Origin: an uncultured Muribaculaceae bacterium
Lineage (GTDB): Bacteria > Bacteroidota > Bacteroidia > Bacteroidales > Muribaculaceae
Length of the DNA stretch: 49,559 nt
NCBI GenBank assembly: GCA_947632485.1
Contig: CANRPJ010000022.1
Coordinates: 1-49,559 of the forward strand
Direction: 5' to 3'
Every line of letters starts with the position of its first letter. Positions within the stretch are counted from its first letter, which is position 1. The translations under genes were made by a program, and so were the position numbers. Shown here one piece after another: positions 32,126-40,576 of the stretch. The notes below the pieces were generated by a model that saw only the letters and a list, made by a program, of their open reading frames with translations, did not search any database and was not told where the DNA came from.

Positions 32126-33001
32126 CTAAATGAGATTCGGTTTATTATTAATACTATCACGAAACACCTTCATTAAATATTCATATTCTTTCTTATAACG
32201 TTCAATACGCGCAAGATCTTTCTCAGTTGGGTCTGGAATACTGCTAATATCCATGTTGTTTTCCAAATCGTTCAGTTTGACTCTTAACGCAAGACGGTTC
32301 CCCGCTATCCGTTTGATATATTCTTCTCTTGAAGACGCGGTATGATGATTAAGGAGACTCAGTGCCGTTATTAAGTCATTACGCTCATCATCCGTTATGG
32401 AGTGCGTTACCGTGCAGGGATATACATCTATATCTTCCATCCACTCTTCCCACCATTCTTCATCATACCAATTTTCTTTGGGATCGTCAGTAATTCTCGA
32501 TATTTCAGTATCAAGCTGTTCTATTACTTCTGCTACGGTTATGTCACAGTCCTCTGCGGCGTCATGCAGAAATCCGACCACCTTTTCTTTCCAATCGAAA
32601 CCTCTTGTTGCAACTTTTAAAAGGTGTGATTCAAAATAATCATGACCCCCTTTGTCTGTCTGTCCCATGTGGAGCTTTTGTGCGACCAACCCAGCGGCAT
32701 ATACAATTTTCGTCATATAGCCCATGCTATTGTCAAGATAGTTTATACGTTCTTTTGCTTCTTTTGTATCAAAAGTCGCTATATAATCACAATACTGACG
32801 CATAAGCATCTCTGTGTCGGATTGTGGATCCATAAAGTCGAAAAGAGTATCCATATACTCATCCATATAATTCAGATCCTTTTCTTGCGTAGCGATAAAT
32901 CCGGCAAGCATTGTTTTGACTTGCCGAAATCGGGCATTATTCATCTCCATGATAGGACGGAATGCCTCTATCAACTCTTTGGATAGTATCGAATCTTCCA
33001 T
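32126..33001 (-). CDS. HD-domain phosphohydrolase (SpoT/MESH1-like)
   Basis: About 291 residues from ATG 33001; a TTG at 33028 is an alternative start. The HD pattern is GGHDYFESHLLKVA, then VGFLHDAAEDCDIT (His-Asp pair) and a distal VKLNDLENNMDISS (Asp). This order matches the hydrolase domain of RelA/SpoT proteins and small alarmone hydrolases; no synthetase or TGS/ACT domains are present. It may hydrolyse (p)ppGpp or a related nucleotide, though substrate cannot be told from sequence. It follows directly after the out-of-frame winged helix of the AlbA_2 gene and precedes a hypothetical gene, forming a tight operon. Confidence 0.75.
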   Translation of the reverse strand: MEDSILSKELIEAFRPIMEMNNARFRQVKTMLAGFIATQEKDLNYMDEYMDTLFDFMDPQSDTEMLMRQYCDYIATFDTKEAKERINYLDNSMGYMTKIVYAAGLVAQKLHMGQTDKGGHDYFESHLLKVATRGFDWKEKVVGFLHDAAEDCDITVAEVIEQLDTEISRITDDPKENWYDEEWWEEWMEDIDVYPCTVTHSITDDERNDLITALSLLNHHTASSREEYIKRIAGNRLALRVKLNDLENNMDISSIPDPTEKDLARIERYKKEYEYLMKVFRDSINNKPNLI

Positions 33002-33020
33002 AGGATTTCCATTATCGACT

Positions 33021-33227
33021 TTACTCAATGACTTCCCATGTGCCGGACTTCTCAGAGCCGACTCTACGTATCTTACCTTCAGATTTTAATCTATCGATAA
33101 CGCGGAACATAGCAGTCTTTGATTTTCCAAATATTTTGGAAAGTTGTGTTACACTGATCCTTTTATCTGCTCTCATTTTCTCCATCACTATTCTATCAAT
33201 ATCATCGTATCGTTCCGCATCGTTCCG
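33021..33227 (-). pseudogene. Out-of-frame C-terminal winged helix of the AlbA_2 protein
   Basis: This frame reads RNDAERYDDIDRIVMEKM, then RISVTQLSKIFGKSKTAMFR and KIRRVGSEKSGTWEVIE, ending at TAA 33021-33023. It is a typical winged helix for the C-terminus of Schlafen-AlbA_2/HATPase_c_4 regulators. It is offset by 2 nt from the upstream gene, and the switch falls in the tandem repeat at 33209-33250. Loss of one 11-bp unit or gain of one 10-bp unit would join them. Confidence 0.75.
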
Positions 33228-34549
33228 CTATCGTTCCGCATCGTTCCGTTATTGACATCAATAGGGTCGTCGATGCCAGTATTGGTGCCACTTTCTGTCG
33301 TATCTATTATAATTTCGGGCTTTTTTTCTATGACATTGGTGCCATTTTCTATGACATCGGCATTTTGGACGACTACCTTGAAGGTAGTATAATCACCAAG
33401 AAGGAATTCTGCCGGGACGCTACCATTTTCTTCAAGAAGAGTCGAAACAGTTTTAACCCCACTGCCGAAACGGTTGACGTAGCCAAGATTAAGCATAATC
33501 TCAGCTATATTGGGGTTGCGATAATCTGTCTCATTTGGGAAATTCTCCAAATTAACCTTCCCATAAAGATTTCCGGGATTATCGATCTCAATACGGTCGC
33601 TATACTCGTAAAACTTTATCGGAGAATTATTACCATTATATGCACGGTGCATAACGGCATTCATGGCAAGCTCACGTATAGCCTCCCACGGATAGTTGAT
33701 TCGTGGCTCTTCACGTAGAACACTTACAAACTCGGGGCGTTTATTTTCGATGGAGTACTTGATAAAATACTCCAGTTCTTTCAGCATAATAATGAGATTG
33801 CCCTTAAAACGGTTTTCTTTGAGTACCTTTGTGGCACGTGTCTTTCCGGCAAATTTGACATACTGAATATAGGCTCCCGGAATAAAGTATTGTGGATCGT
33901 GCCCCAACAGAAGGATTCCGGCGTAGGTAGGGCTATTAAAACGAGTATCAAAAAGTCGAAGTGATGCCATTTGCTGAGTGACAGTACGCTTATCTTTCGC
34001 TAATGTTGTGGGAGAAACAGCTTTCGGTAAGTATTCGTTTCTGAACAAGTCTACATCAATATCCTCAATGGTGGCCTCACGGCATGGACGACCATCGAAG
34101 GAAGAACTATGAATCTGGCCTTTTTCGGTCAAGATGCGTTCCTCTTCTGAATTAGCCTCTGCCTTCCTTGCTCCTATTCTTATCCAGATCACGCCCTTGT
34201 ATCTTACTGGGGTGTCCTCGCTTGGTTGAACTTCGATTACGGCAACCTCACCATCAGGGAAAGATTCCTTGTAAACCATCATTGCCGGAGGGGGTAGGAT
34301 TGCACCAGCATTGCGTAGGCCTGCATAAGAGCGCAATTGCTCATCGGTGAAAGTCTGACCATCAAGTTTGCCGTCATCGTCCGCACCGATTATGAAGTAC
34401 CCAGGCTTTTTAGTATTTCTAATATCATTGGCAAACGCGCATATTGCCTCCGACATTTTTTTAGTGTTGTCAGTGGATATTGTGCGCTCCACACGCTCAT
34501 TTTCTATATCGCTCAACAGCGATCGTATTTCATCTTTTGTCAGAGGCAT
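33188..34549 (-). CDS. Schlafen-AlbA_2 / HATPase_c_4 ATP-binding protein, C-terminus switched out of frame
   Basis: 453 residues. The N-terminal AlbA_2 domain (about 20-130) has ERTISTDNTKKMSEAICAFA, PGYFIIGADDDGKLDG and GVIWIRIGARKAEANSEE. The HATPase_c_4-like part (about 270-390) has YPWEAIRELAMNAVMHRAYN, IEIDNPGNLYG and GYVNRFGSGVKT. The last 25 residues repeat GTMRND and end abruptly, while the expected winged helix follows in another frame. The usual family protein would be about 60 residues longer. Such proteins act as regulators or, in some defence loci, as effectors. A -7 box lies 19 bp upstream. The neighbouring HD protein is probably in the same transcript. Confidence 0.8.
   Translation of the reverse strand: MPLTKDEIRSLLSDIENERVERTISTDNTKKMSEAICAFANDIRNTKKPGYFIIGADDDGKLDGQTFTDEQLRSYAGLRNAGAILPPPAMMVYKESFPDGEVAVIEVQPSEDTPVRYKGVIWIRIGARKAEANSEEERILTEKGQIHSSSFDGRPCREATIEDIDVDLFRNEYLPKAVSPTTLAKDKRTVTQQMASLRLFDTRFNSPTYAGILLLGHDPQYFIPGAYIQYVKFAGKTRATKVLKENRFKGNLIIMLKELEYFIKYSIENKRPEFVSVLREEPRINYPWEAIRELAMNAVMHRAYNGNNSPIKFYEYSDRIEIDNPGNLYGKVNLENFPNETDYRNPNIAEIMLNLGYVNRFGSGVKTVSTLLEENGSVPAEFLLGDYTTFKVVVQNADVIENGTNVIEKKPEIIIDTTESGTNTGIDDPIDVNNGTMRNDSGTMRNDTMILIE
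33209..33250 (-). repeat. 10/11-bp tandem repeat at the frame switch
   Basis: ATCGTTCCGC (33209-33218), ATCGTTCCGCT (33219-33229), ATCGTTCCGC (33230-33239) and ATCGTTCCGTT (33240-33250) stand head to tail; alternatively two 21-bp units. Unit lengths of 10 and 11 are not multiples of three, so copy-number change shifts the reading frame. Confidence 0.85.
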
Positions 34550-34567
34550 ATTTATGATAATTTATTG

Positions 34568-34575
34568 CAAATTTA
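34568..34575 (-). promoter_or_regulatory. -7 box of the AlbA_2 operon
   Basis: TAAATTTG on the minus strand, 19 bp before the ATG at 34549, fits TAnnTTTG. No clear -33 element is seen. Confidence 0.5.
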
Positions 34576-34667
34576 CTGATTATGAGGATGCTGATTATAT
34601 TCCATTTACAACTTCGGACTTAATTGGAACTCGACAAGAACAGTTTACAAGTCGCGAATTGCCTCAA

Positions 34668-35951
34668 TCAGTCTTTAAGACAACTGATTGGGACTACAAG
34701 AACGCCATCCGCTCTGCGGAATGCATAGTTCCCGGTAGCAGTCACCACCATCATAAATGAAGGATTCTTCATTTTTGACGTATCTATTTTATCTGACAAC
34801 TCTTTCAGTGTCGCGGCTCCTTCATTAATAAGTTTTTCGCCTCCTAATTTTATTTCTATAAGCCCATACCTTCCATCCCGCAAATGAATAACTGCATCAC
34901 ACTCTAGTCCATTCTTGTCTCGATAATGATAAACTCCGCCATTAAGAGCCTCTGCATATGTTCTTAAATCACGGATACATAAAGTCTCAAATATGAGTCC
35001 AAAGGTATTCAAATCGGCGATAAGGTCATTGGGACCGATACCAAGTGCCGCCGTTGCGATCGACGGATCTGTAAAATATCGTGTATCTGAAGTTCGTATT
35101 GCCGTCTTTGACCTTAAATTCGGATTCCAAGCTTCTACATCTTCAATGACAAATATATTTTTTAAAGCTTTTATGTATGAGGCAACAGTGTCAACATCAA
35201 ATGATTCCCCTTCGTTATTTATAAGATCTTCTCTAATTGACGGATTTGTAACCTGTGCACCTTGATGTCGTGCATAGGCACGTAGCAACCGATGAACTCT
35301 TGACGGATCTCTTGCTATCCCGTCCACTCGTTGAATATCCCTATTTTCTACTGCATCAATATAATCAAACGCCTGGTCGAGCGCGATGTCATCTTCCATA
35401 TCTATAGCTAAAGGCCAGCCTCCGCGACAAGTAATGAATGCCATCCGCTCTAATTCAATATTTGTTAGGCCTGAGATATTATGGTTCCCGTCAAAAATGC
35501 TTTCAAGAGAAACGTCTCCAGAAGATTCCCCTGATTCCCATAATGACATAGGTCTCATTCTTAGCCATGCAAATCTACCTGTGCCACTATGGATAATCTT
35601 ACTCATGTCAGGTGGCACAGACGATCCCGTCAGGATAAATAGTCCGACCTTATGGCGATGGTCTGATTCGAATCTGATAGAATCCCATAATTGTGGGGCA
35701 ATCTGCCATTCATCGACAAGTCGAGGATTATCTCCTTTTAATAACAAATTCGGGTTAAGAGACGCCAATTGGATATTCTGTTCTATTTTCCCGGATTCAG
35801 ACATATATAATATGCTCTTTGCCTGTTGTTCTGCGGTGGTGGTTTTACCACACCATTTGGCTCCTTCAATAAGTACGGCACCTTTACCTTTGAGTTTACG
35901 CTCAAGGATTCTATCTGCGATTCGTGGCCTATATTTATATTCTGCTGTCAT
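34668..35951 (-). CDS. AAA_14 ATPase with DUF4143 domain
   Basis: About 427 residues from MTAEYKYRPRIADRILERKL. The Walker A is VLIEGAKWCGKTTTAEQQ; PRLVDEWQIAPQLWDSIR is the family Walker B/sensor stretch; GLFILTGSSVPP is the following strand. The C-terminal DUF4143 part shows RYFTDPSIATAALG and the nuclease-like end LECDAVIHLRDGRYGLIEIK (D...ExK pattern). This family is abundant in gut Bacteroidetes and its role is unclear; some members behave as mobile or toxin-linked ATPases. I chose the internal ATG because the upstream 15 residues lie over the promoter-proximal region. Its promoter region carries 12-bp repeats. Confidence 0.8.
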   Translation of the reverse strand: MTAEYKYRPRIADRILERKLKGKGAVLIEGAKWCGKTTTAEQQAKSILYMSESGKIEQNIQLASLNPNLLLKGDNPRLVDEWQIAPQLWDSIRFESDHRHKVGLFILTGSSVPPDMSKIIHSGTGRFAWLRMRPMSLWESGESSGDVSLESIFDGNHNISGLTNIELERMAFITCRGGWPLAIDMEDDIALDQAFDYIDAVENRDIQRVDGIARDPSRVHRLLRAYARHQGAQVTNPSIREDLINNEGESFDVDTVASYIKALKNIFVIEDVEAWNPNLRSKTAIRTSDTRYFTDPSIATAALGIGPNDLIADLNTFGLIFETLCIRDLRTYAEALNGGVYHYRDKNGLECDAVIHLRDGRYGLIEIKLGGEKLINEGAATLKELSDKIDTSKMKNPSFMMVVTATGNYAFRRADGVLVVPISCLKD

Positions 35952-35974
35952 GCTTTGTGGTAGTTTTAGACTGC

Positions 35975-36058
35975 AAATATAATACTTTATTTTCACATTT
36001 CGGTTGTTTGGCTTGATTTTGTTCGGTTGTTTGGCGTTATATTATTCGGTTAATTGGC
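35975..36058 (-). promoter_or_regulatory. -7 box with three 12-bp repeats spaced 23 bp apart
   Basis: TATATTTG on the minus strand (35975-35982) is a -7 box for the AAA_14 gene. Upstream of it, CGGTTGTTTGGC occurs at 36001-36012 and 36024-36035, and CGGTTAATTGGC at 36047-36058. The 23-bp spacing, about two helical turns, and the position over the -33 region suggest operators for an unknown regulator. Confidence 0.6.
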
Positions 36059-36146
36059 TATAACGTTATTTGGATTTGCTCATGTTGTTTTGCATTATGA
36101 TTGTCGTTGATGCATCCTCCGAATAAGATTCAGTATCGCGAATGGT

Positions 36147-36425
36147 TTATTTGTTGATTGCGGAAATGATGGCCATGATTTGTGCGGGAGACATCCCCTG
36201 TAGCAATTCTATGGCTTGTTCTTCCTTAGTCGCAGTCGGTTCTTCGACTTTATTCTGCTTGGATGGTTTCTTATTGAATACATTTCTGAGGGTTTCGTCG
36301 GTTTTTGAAGTATCGAAGCTACCCATATAACGCTCTGTGGTCGCAAGATTACTATGACCGAGGATGTTTTTTATCGCAGATGATTCAGCACCGGACTCCT
36401 GTGCGATATGAGCTGGAAAACCCAA
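36147..36425 (-). pseudogene. C-terminal fragment of a second tyrosine recombinase
   Basis: The fragment reads AHIAQESGAESSAIKNILGH, then SNLATTERYMGSFDTSKTDE, with the family's His (LGHSN) and Tyr nucleophile (TTERYMGS) but no N-terminal or core domains. Upstream of AHIAQ the frame enters the sequence beside the IS21-family element (PRLGFP). The protein family differs from the intact integrase at 18554-19906. It was probably the integrase of island 2 or of an element within it, and its loss would lock that element in place. Confidence 0.75.
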
Positions 36426-36431
36426 GCGCGG
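36414..36431 (+). repeat. 18-bp inverted repeat flanking the IS, left arm
   Basis: TGGAAAACCCAAGCGCGG is the exact reverse complement of 38710-38727 on the other side of the IS21-family element. It lies one base outside the IS end (TG at 36433). It is not a target duplication, which would be direct. Confidence 0.8.
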
Positions 36432-36432
36432 G

Positions 36433-38708
36433 TGCCCCCTGAGGCCAATTTTGTTTGACCCCTTATGCTAAAATAATCCTAACCCTTTGTGCCAAAACGG
36501 AAATAACCCCTGTAGCGGAAGTGCCTCAGGGGATTTTTCTCTGTATTTTGGGATTCCGTTTTGGCCGACGGGATTAAATCCAAAGAAACATGAACACAAA
36601 GTTAAAAAACATTCTCCTGTGCTACGCATCTGGAATGGGAATAAAAAGCATCAGTTCCGCTTTTGATATCTCCCGCAATACCGTACGCCGCTATGTGAGG
36701 ATGTATCAGGGCAGCGGCATATCTGCTGAAAAGTTGCCGTCACTGAGTGATGCGCGGCTTCAGGAACTCTTCGCCATACCATCGGCGAGGGAACATGTGC
36801 CATCGGAGCGTCACATCCAGCTGGATGCTCTTCTTCCGGAGTATGCCGCCAGGCTGTCACGGAAAGGGGTGACAGTAAAAACACTCTACGAGGATTACCA
36901 CAAGGAGCATCCGGACGGTTACCGCCGGGCGGCCTTCGGGATGAAGCTCAGACAGTTCATGCTCCAGACCAACGCCATCGGACATGTGGAGCACCGTGCC
37001 GGAGACAAGCTGTACATCGACTTCGCCGGTGACAGGCTGGAGATAGTTGATGAGTTGACAGCCGAGGTTGTAAAAGTGGAGGTCTTCGTGGCCATACTGC
37101 CATGCAGCCATTACACCTACTGCGAGGCCGTATGGTCACAGAAAAAAGAGGATCTGATCAAAGCCTGTGAGAATGCCTTTCATTTTTACGGAGGCGCGCC
37201 GGCCGCTATTGTGCCGGACAATCTGAAATCGGCCGTCACCCGCAGCGATCGCCACGAACCGACAATCAATCCTGACTTCGCTGCCTTTGCCGAGCATTAC
37301 GGGTGTGCCGTTGTTCCGGCCAGGGTCCGTCACCCCAAGGACAAGGCCTTGGTGGAGAATGCTGTCAAACTGATGTACCGGTCGGTGTATGTGGACCTCG
37401 AGGGGATGGTTTTTCACAGCCTTGATGAGCTGAACAAGGCCATTCTTAAATCGCTCGATGCGTTCAACGCCAGAAAACTGACACGGCGCAAGGAATCACG
37501 GCGTGATCTGTTTGACCTCATGGAGAAAGACGCCCTGCGGCCATTGCCTGCCGCACGCCACCAGATCAGACAGCGTGCCGTGGCAACGGTTCAGCGAAAC
37601 AGCTATGTGACGCTCAACAAGCATCACTACAGCGTGCCTACACAATATGTAGGCAAGCGTGTGGAACTGGTCTATGACACTGACACAATCGATGTCTTCC
37701 ATGGCTTCTCCCATGTGACAACGCATCATCGCGATGACAGACCGTATGAATACACCACCAAGGCCTCGCACAATCTTCCGGGCCGCAAGGGCAGTTACGA
37801 GAACGATATCGACGGACTGCTATCACGGGCGGCACAGATAGACAACATAGTGGTGCATTATCTGCGAGCCGTCATAAAGGACAAGCGGTATCCCGAGCTC
37901 GCTTTCCGGGCATGCCGGGGAATCATGAGCCTTGAAAAGAAATATGGTCAGGAACGGCTTGTATCCGGCTGCGCGGCGGCCATGGATGCCCACCGCTATA
38001 CCATCAGTGAGATAGTGGAGATACTTGAGACAGGAGAGGACGCCGACTATCTCCCCGGAGTGGATATGGAGGAGCAGCCACATGTGATACCGAAACACCG
38101 CAACATCAGAGGCAAAGACTATTATGCCTCAGATCCACAACAATCCAACTCAAACGTAAAAGACAACAAAAATGGAAACAACAGATAAGACCTCACCCGT
38201 CATACCCGAAAAAGACCGCAATGCGGTGTCAATGGATCTTCTTCACCGAATGCGCCTGCACGGTATGGCAGCCGCATTTGCCGAAAGCCTTCAGGCAACC
38301 TTCGCAGAAACAATGACACCCGACAGCTTCCTCAACTGGCTTCTATCACGCGAATGGGACTACCGGGTGGCCCGCAACATCGAGAGGCTCGTGAAAAGTG
38401 CCTGCTTCAGGTACAATGACGCATCGGTGGCGCAGATCGACTATACTCTGCAACGCGGACTCGATCGCAACCAGATGGAACGTCTGGCTTCCCTTGAGTT
38501 CATCCGAAAGGGGGATAACCTCTTCATAACCGGTTACAGCGGAACCGGCAAGAGCTATCTGGCGACCGCCCTGGGATACGAAGCCTGCAAGGCAGGCATC
38601 AAAGTCCTGTATGCCAATGCGACCAAACTGATGGGCTCACTTCAAAACTTCTCAAGGGGTCAACTGAAAAATTTTAAGGGGTCAAACAAACTTTGGCAAC
38701 AGGGGGCA
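36433..38708 (+). mobile_element. IS21-family insertion sequence, internally deleted
   Basis: The element runs from TG (36433) to CA (38708), 2276 bp. Terminal repeats match: the left end has TGCCCCCTG...TTTGTTTGACCCCTTA and the right end is its imperfect complement. A second AGGGGTCAA copy lies just inside the right end, as in the multiple terminal repeats of IS21 elements. It carries a full istA and an istB cut short. No direct target duplication is visible. Confidence 0.8.
36590..38188 (+). CDS. istA: IS21-family transposase IstA
   Basis: 532 residues. The N-terminal HTH (SISSAFDISRNTVRRYVRMY, 21-40) binds the IS ends. The DDE core shows GDKLYIDFAGDRLEIVD (first Asp, about 145), AAIVPDNLKSAVTRSD (second Asp, about 208) and KDKALVENAVKLMYRSV (Glu, about 253). 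The C-terminal YSVPTQYVGKRVELVYDTD is the usual Mu-type beta-barrel region. All three catalytic residues are present, so it should be functional. The istB frame starts 17 bp before its stop, the normal overlap. Confidence 0.92.
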   Translation: MNTKLKNILLCYASGMGIKSISSAFDISRNTVRRYVRMYQGSGISAEKLPSLSDARLQELFAIPSAREHVPSERHIQLDALLPEYAARLSRKGVTVKTLYEDYHKEHPDGYRRAAFGMKLRQFMLQTNAIGHVEHRAGDKLYIDFAGDRLEIVDELTAEVVKVEVFVAILPCSHYTYCEAVWSQKKEDLIKACENAFHFYGGAPAAIVPDNLKSAVTRSDRHEPTINPDFAAFAEHYGCAVVPARVRHPKDKALVENAVKLMYRSVYVDLEGMVFHSLDELNKAILKSLDAFNARKLTRRKESRRDLFDLMEKDALRPLPAARHQIRQRAVATVQRNSYVTLNKHHYSVPTQYVGKRVELVYDTDTIDVFHGFSHVTTHHRDDRPYEYTTKASHNLPGRKGSYENDIDGLLSRAAQIDNIVVHYLRAVIKDKRYPELAFRACRGIMSLEKKYGQERLVSGCAAAMDAHRYTISEIVEILETGEDADYLPGVDMEEQPHVIPKHRNIRGKDYYASDPQQSNSNVKDNKNGNNR

Positions 38709-38732
38709 TCCGCGCTTGGGTTTTCCAATTAA
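38172..38732 (+). pseudogene. istB: Truncated IS21 helper ATPase IstB
   Basis: IstB is normally about 245-260 residues; here normal sequence runs through Walker A (ITGYSGTGKSYLATALGYEA, about 119-138) to KVLYANATKLMGSL (residue about 156). It then jumps into the right terminal repeat, giving a spurious tail (QNFSRGQLKNFKG...) to 38732. The Walker B, sensor and C-terminal parts are missing while the IS end is intact, so an internal deletion of roughly 250-300 bp is likely. IstB is needed for IS21 transposition, so this copy is probably immobile without help. Confidence 0.85.
38710..38727 (+). repeat. 18-bp inverted repeat flanking the IS, right arm
   Basis: CCGCGCTTGGGTTTTCCA is the exact reverse complement of 36414-36431. 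Read on the plus strand it encodes PRLGFP, as does the left copy read into the integrase fragment on the minus strand. The following 150 bp to the next gene show nothing I can assign. Confidence 0.8.
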
Positions 38733-38881
38733 TCTTGAACGAGTTTATTCCAGCCAACTAAGTCTCTTTTGATCAATTTTCATCGAACTCACGTTACATA
38801 TTAATGTAGACCAAGATCTCTTATTGATCCAAAGTATTTACGGGAATTCAGTCTATTGGGAGTAAGAATTCGTTAAGATTT

Positions 38882-40576
38882 TCAGTCGAGGCTGATGCGG
38901 AGGGAGGTGAGGGTATCGAGGTCGATCTGTCGCATTCCTACTTGTCTCAGGGGAAGACCTAAGTTGTGGTCGGTCAGGTAGGTGCGATGGGGTTCCTTAT
39001 AAGAGCTGTTTACAAGGCTTGCTGTGGAGTCGGATACGGCGCTTCTGATTCCTGCAATCTCGAAAGCGGTCTGCGCAAACGCTTTGCCGGAACTTACGTT
39101 TTTCAGTCTGTTGGACTCAGCAGCATTCACTATTCCGGGATAGTAGGAGGCGTAATCTTCGTTGAACCAGAGAATAAACGGCACGTGAATCTGATATGCG
39201 CTCGGCACCGGCGAGGCGTGCAGAAAGAGATTACGGCTGTCGTCGAAGAGATCCTCTCCGTGGTCGGCAGTATAGATCATCGCTGCCGGGTAATCGAGAG
39301 TACTGAGTTTCTGCGATATCCGGTAGAGCAATTCTGCCGTGAGCCAGATCGTGTTATCGTAGGCATTAATGAGCCTCTGCCGGTGAGAGGCGCTTACTTG
39401 CAGCGGCCTGTCGGGGGTAAACCTTGGCGTAACGCCCTTGTAGCGATCCGGGTAGCTGAAATGCGAGCCATAAGTGTGAAGCACTATGAGCTGTTTCCCT
39501 CTCCCCTCGTTGATCTCTCTGTCGAGATACGGCAGCAGCATCAGGTCGGTAGGGTTAGCTTGTGCTCCTGGTTTCTCCCTTATGAAGAGTGTAGTATCAG
39601 CCTCGAAGCCGAAGCGGTCTATTATAGAATGGTTATATCGCTGGTTGGAGAGAAAAGCGGTACGGAATCCAGCCTCCTTAAACGCCGTGATTATGCTTTT
39701 CACGCTGTAGATGGAGTCTTCGAAATTCTCCGCGTCGATATGACTGAGCAGCATCGGCACGCTTTTATGGGTCGTGTTGCTTGAGCTTAGAGCTTTAGGA
39801 AATGATAGGAATGATCCGTCCGCAAGCTGAGGATTTGTAGTACGATGATAGCCGTTTAGCTGCCAGTGGTCAGCCCTGGAGGTCTCTCCGATTACGAGTA
39901 CATACACCTCCCGCTGCTGCGTCCTATCCGGATTTACAAATGCATAATGGCGATAGCCGGTGTAGGAGCTCTGCTTCGATTTGATGCTTCGGTCGGCAGC
40001 GAGAAACACATTGTAGATAGCGTTGGCCGGGAAGAGGTCGTTGCTCACCGCATATCCGCCGCCTGCGCAATAGGCAAGTATCACGGTCAGTACTCCGGCC
40101 GCCGTCGCAGCTATCGCAGGCCTGCGAAATTTCAGGATATAAGCCTTACGCAGCCATATTCTTTTGATGCAGCAGTAGATAGCGGCCGCAATCGGAGGCA
40201 GATACATCACTACCACAATCGCTATGGCAAGGCTCATATTGCTCAGCAACTCCCCGACTTCCGTAGGATTGGTGGTTACGAGGTTTAGAAACATATCTAC
40301 CGCAATCACGCTGCGCCCGTAAAGCTGAAGGAGCACAATCTGAAAGGCCGCTAAAAACATCAGTGGAAACATCAGCAGCGCCGTGCGTCCGATCTTTCGC
40401 GAGAGGCTGAGGCATAGCCACCAAAGGTCGGCAGGAAAAAGAGTGTTGGCTATCTTGCCCCATACAGAAATGGGTTCTGTCAGCGAAAGGAGCACGTTGG
40501 GGGCGATCACAACTGCGAGGGTCCACCAATAGAGGGTAGCGGCCAGCTTACTATTCTTTTCTTCAGAAAGCTTCAT
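38882..40576 (-). CDS. Phosphoethanolamine transferase (EptA-like, sulfatase superfamily)
   Basis: About 564 residues from MKLSEEKNSK (40576); an ATG at 40624 is possible but overlaps the upstream gene by 62 bp. Five hydrophobic segments fill the N-terminal 185 residues. The periplasmic catalytic domain has VLVIGETSRADHWQLNGYHR (nucleophile Thr), SSNTTHKSVPMLL, IVLHTYGSHFSYPDRY and MIYTADHGEDLFDD (metal ligands). These are the hallmarks of enzymes that add phosphoethanolamine to lipid A or other envelope glycolipids, using phosphatidylethanolamine. The 14-bp overlap with the outer-membrane barrel gene suggests a shared transcript with an envelope role. Confidence 0.88.
   Translation of the reverse strand: MKLSEEKNSKLAATLYWWTLAVVIAPNVLLSLTEPISVWGKIANTLFPADLWWLCLSLSRKIGRTALLMFPLMFLAAFQIVLLQLYGRSVIAVDMFLNLVTTNPTEVGELLSNMSLAIAIVVVMYLPPIAAAIYCCIKRIWLRKAYILKFRRPAIAATAAGVLTVILAYCAGGGYAVSNDLFPANAIYNVFLAADRSIKSKQSSYTGYRHYAFVNPDRTQQREVYVLVIGETSRADHWQLNGYHRTTNPQLADGSFLSFPKALSSSNTTHKSVPMLLSHIDAENFEDSIYSVKSIITAFKEAGFRTAFLSNQRYNHSIIDRFGFEADTTLFIREKPGAQANPTDLMLLPYLDREINEGRGKQLIVLHTYGSHFSYPDRYKGVTPRFTPDRPLQVSASHRQRLINAYDNTIWLTAELLYRISQKLSTLDYPAAMIYTADHGEDLFDDSRNLFLHASPVPSAYQIHVPFILWFNEDYASYYPGIVNAAESNRLKNVSSGKAFAQTAFEIAGIRSAVSDSTASLVNSSYKEPHRTYLTDHNLGLPLRQVGMRQIDLDTLTSLRISLD

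Larger units (their letters stand above)
20175..36432. mobile_element. Second, partly decayed mobilisable island
   Basis: Starting at the shared att copy there is again a terminator hairpin and paired short repeats, then a defence cluster, a minus-strand mob/rep block, further accessory genes and, at the right end, a broken integrase interrupted beside an IS21-family element. No right att copy is found, so the right boundary is uncertain. The integrase remnant belongs to a different subfamily from the intact integrase, so the region could be a composite of more than one element. Confidence 0.5.

Noticed and set aside
36414..38727. Target-site duplication of the IS21-family element
   Set aside because: The 18-bp flanks are inverted, not direct; no 4-8 bp direct repeat is present at the IS ends.
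38966..39784. Plus-strand ORFs of 272 residues and others opposite the phosphoethanolamine transferase
   Set aside because: Complement shadow of a gene with clear catalytic motifs.
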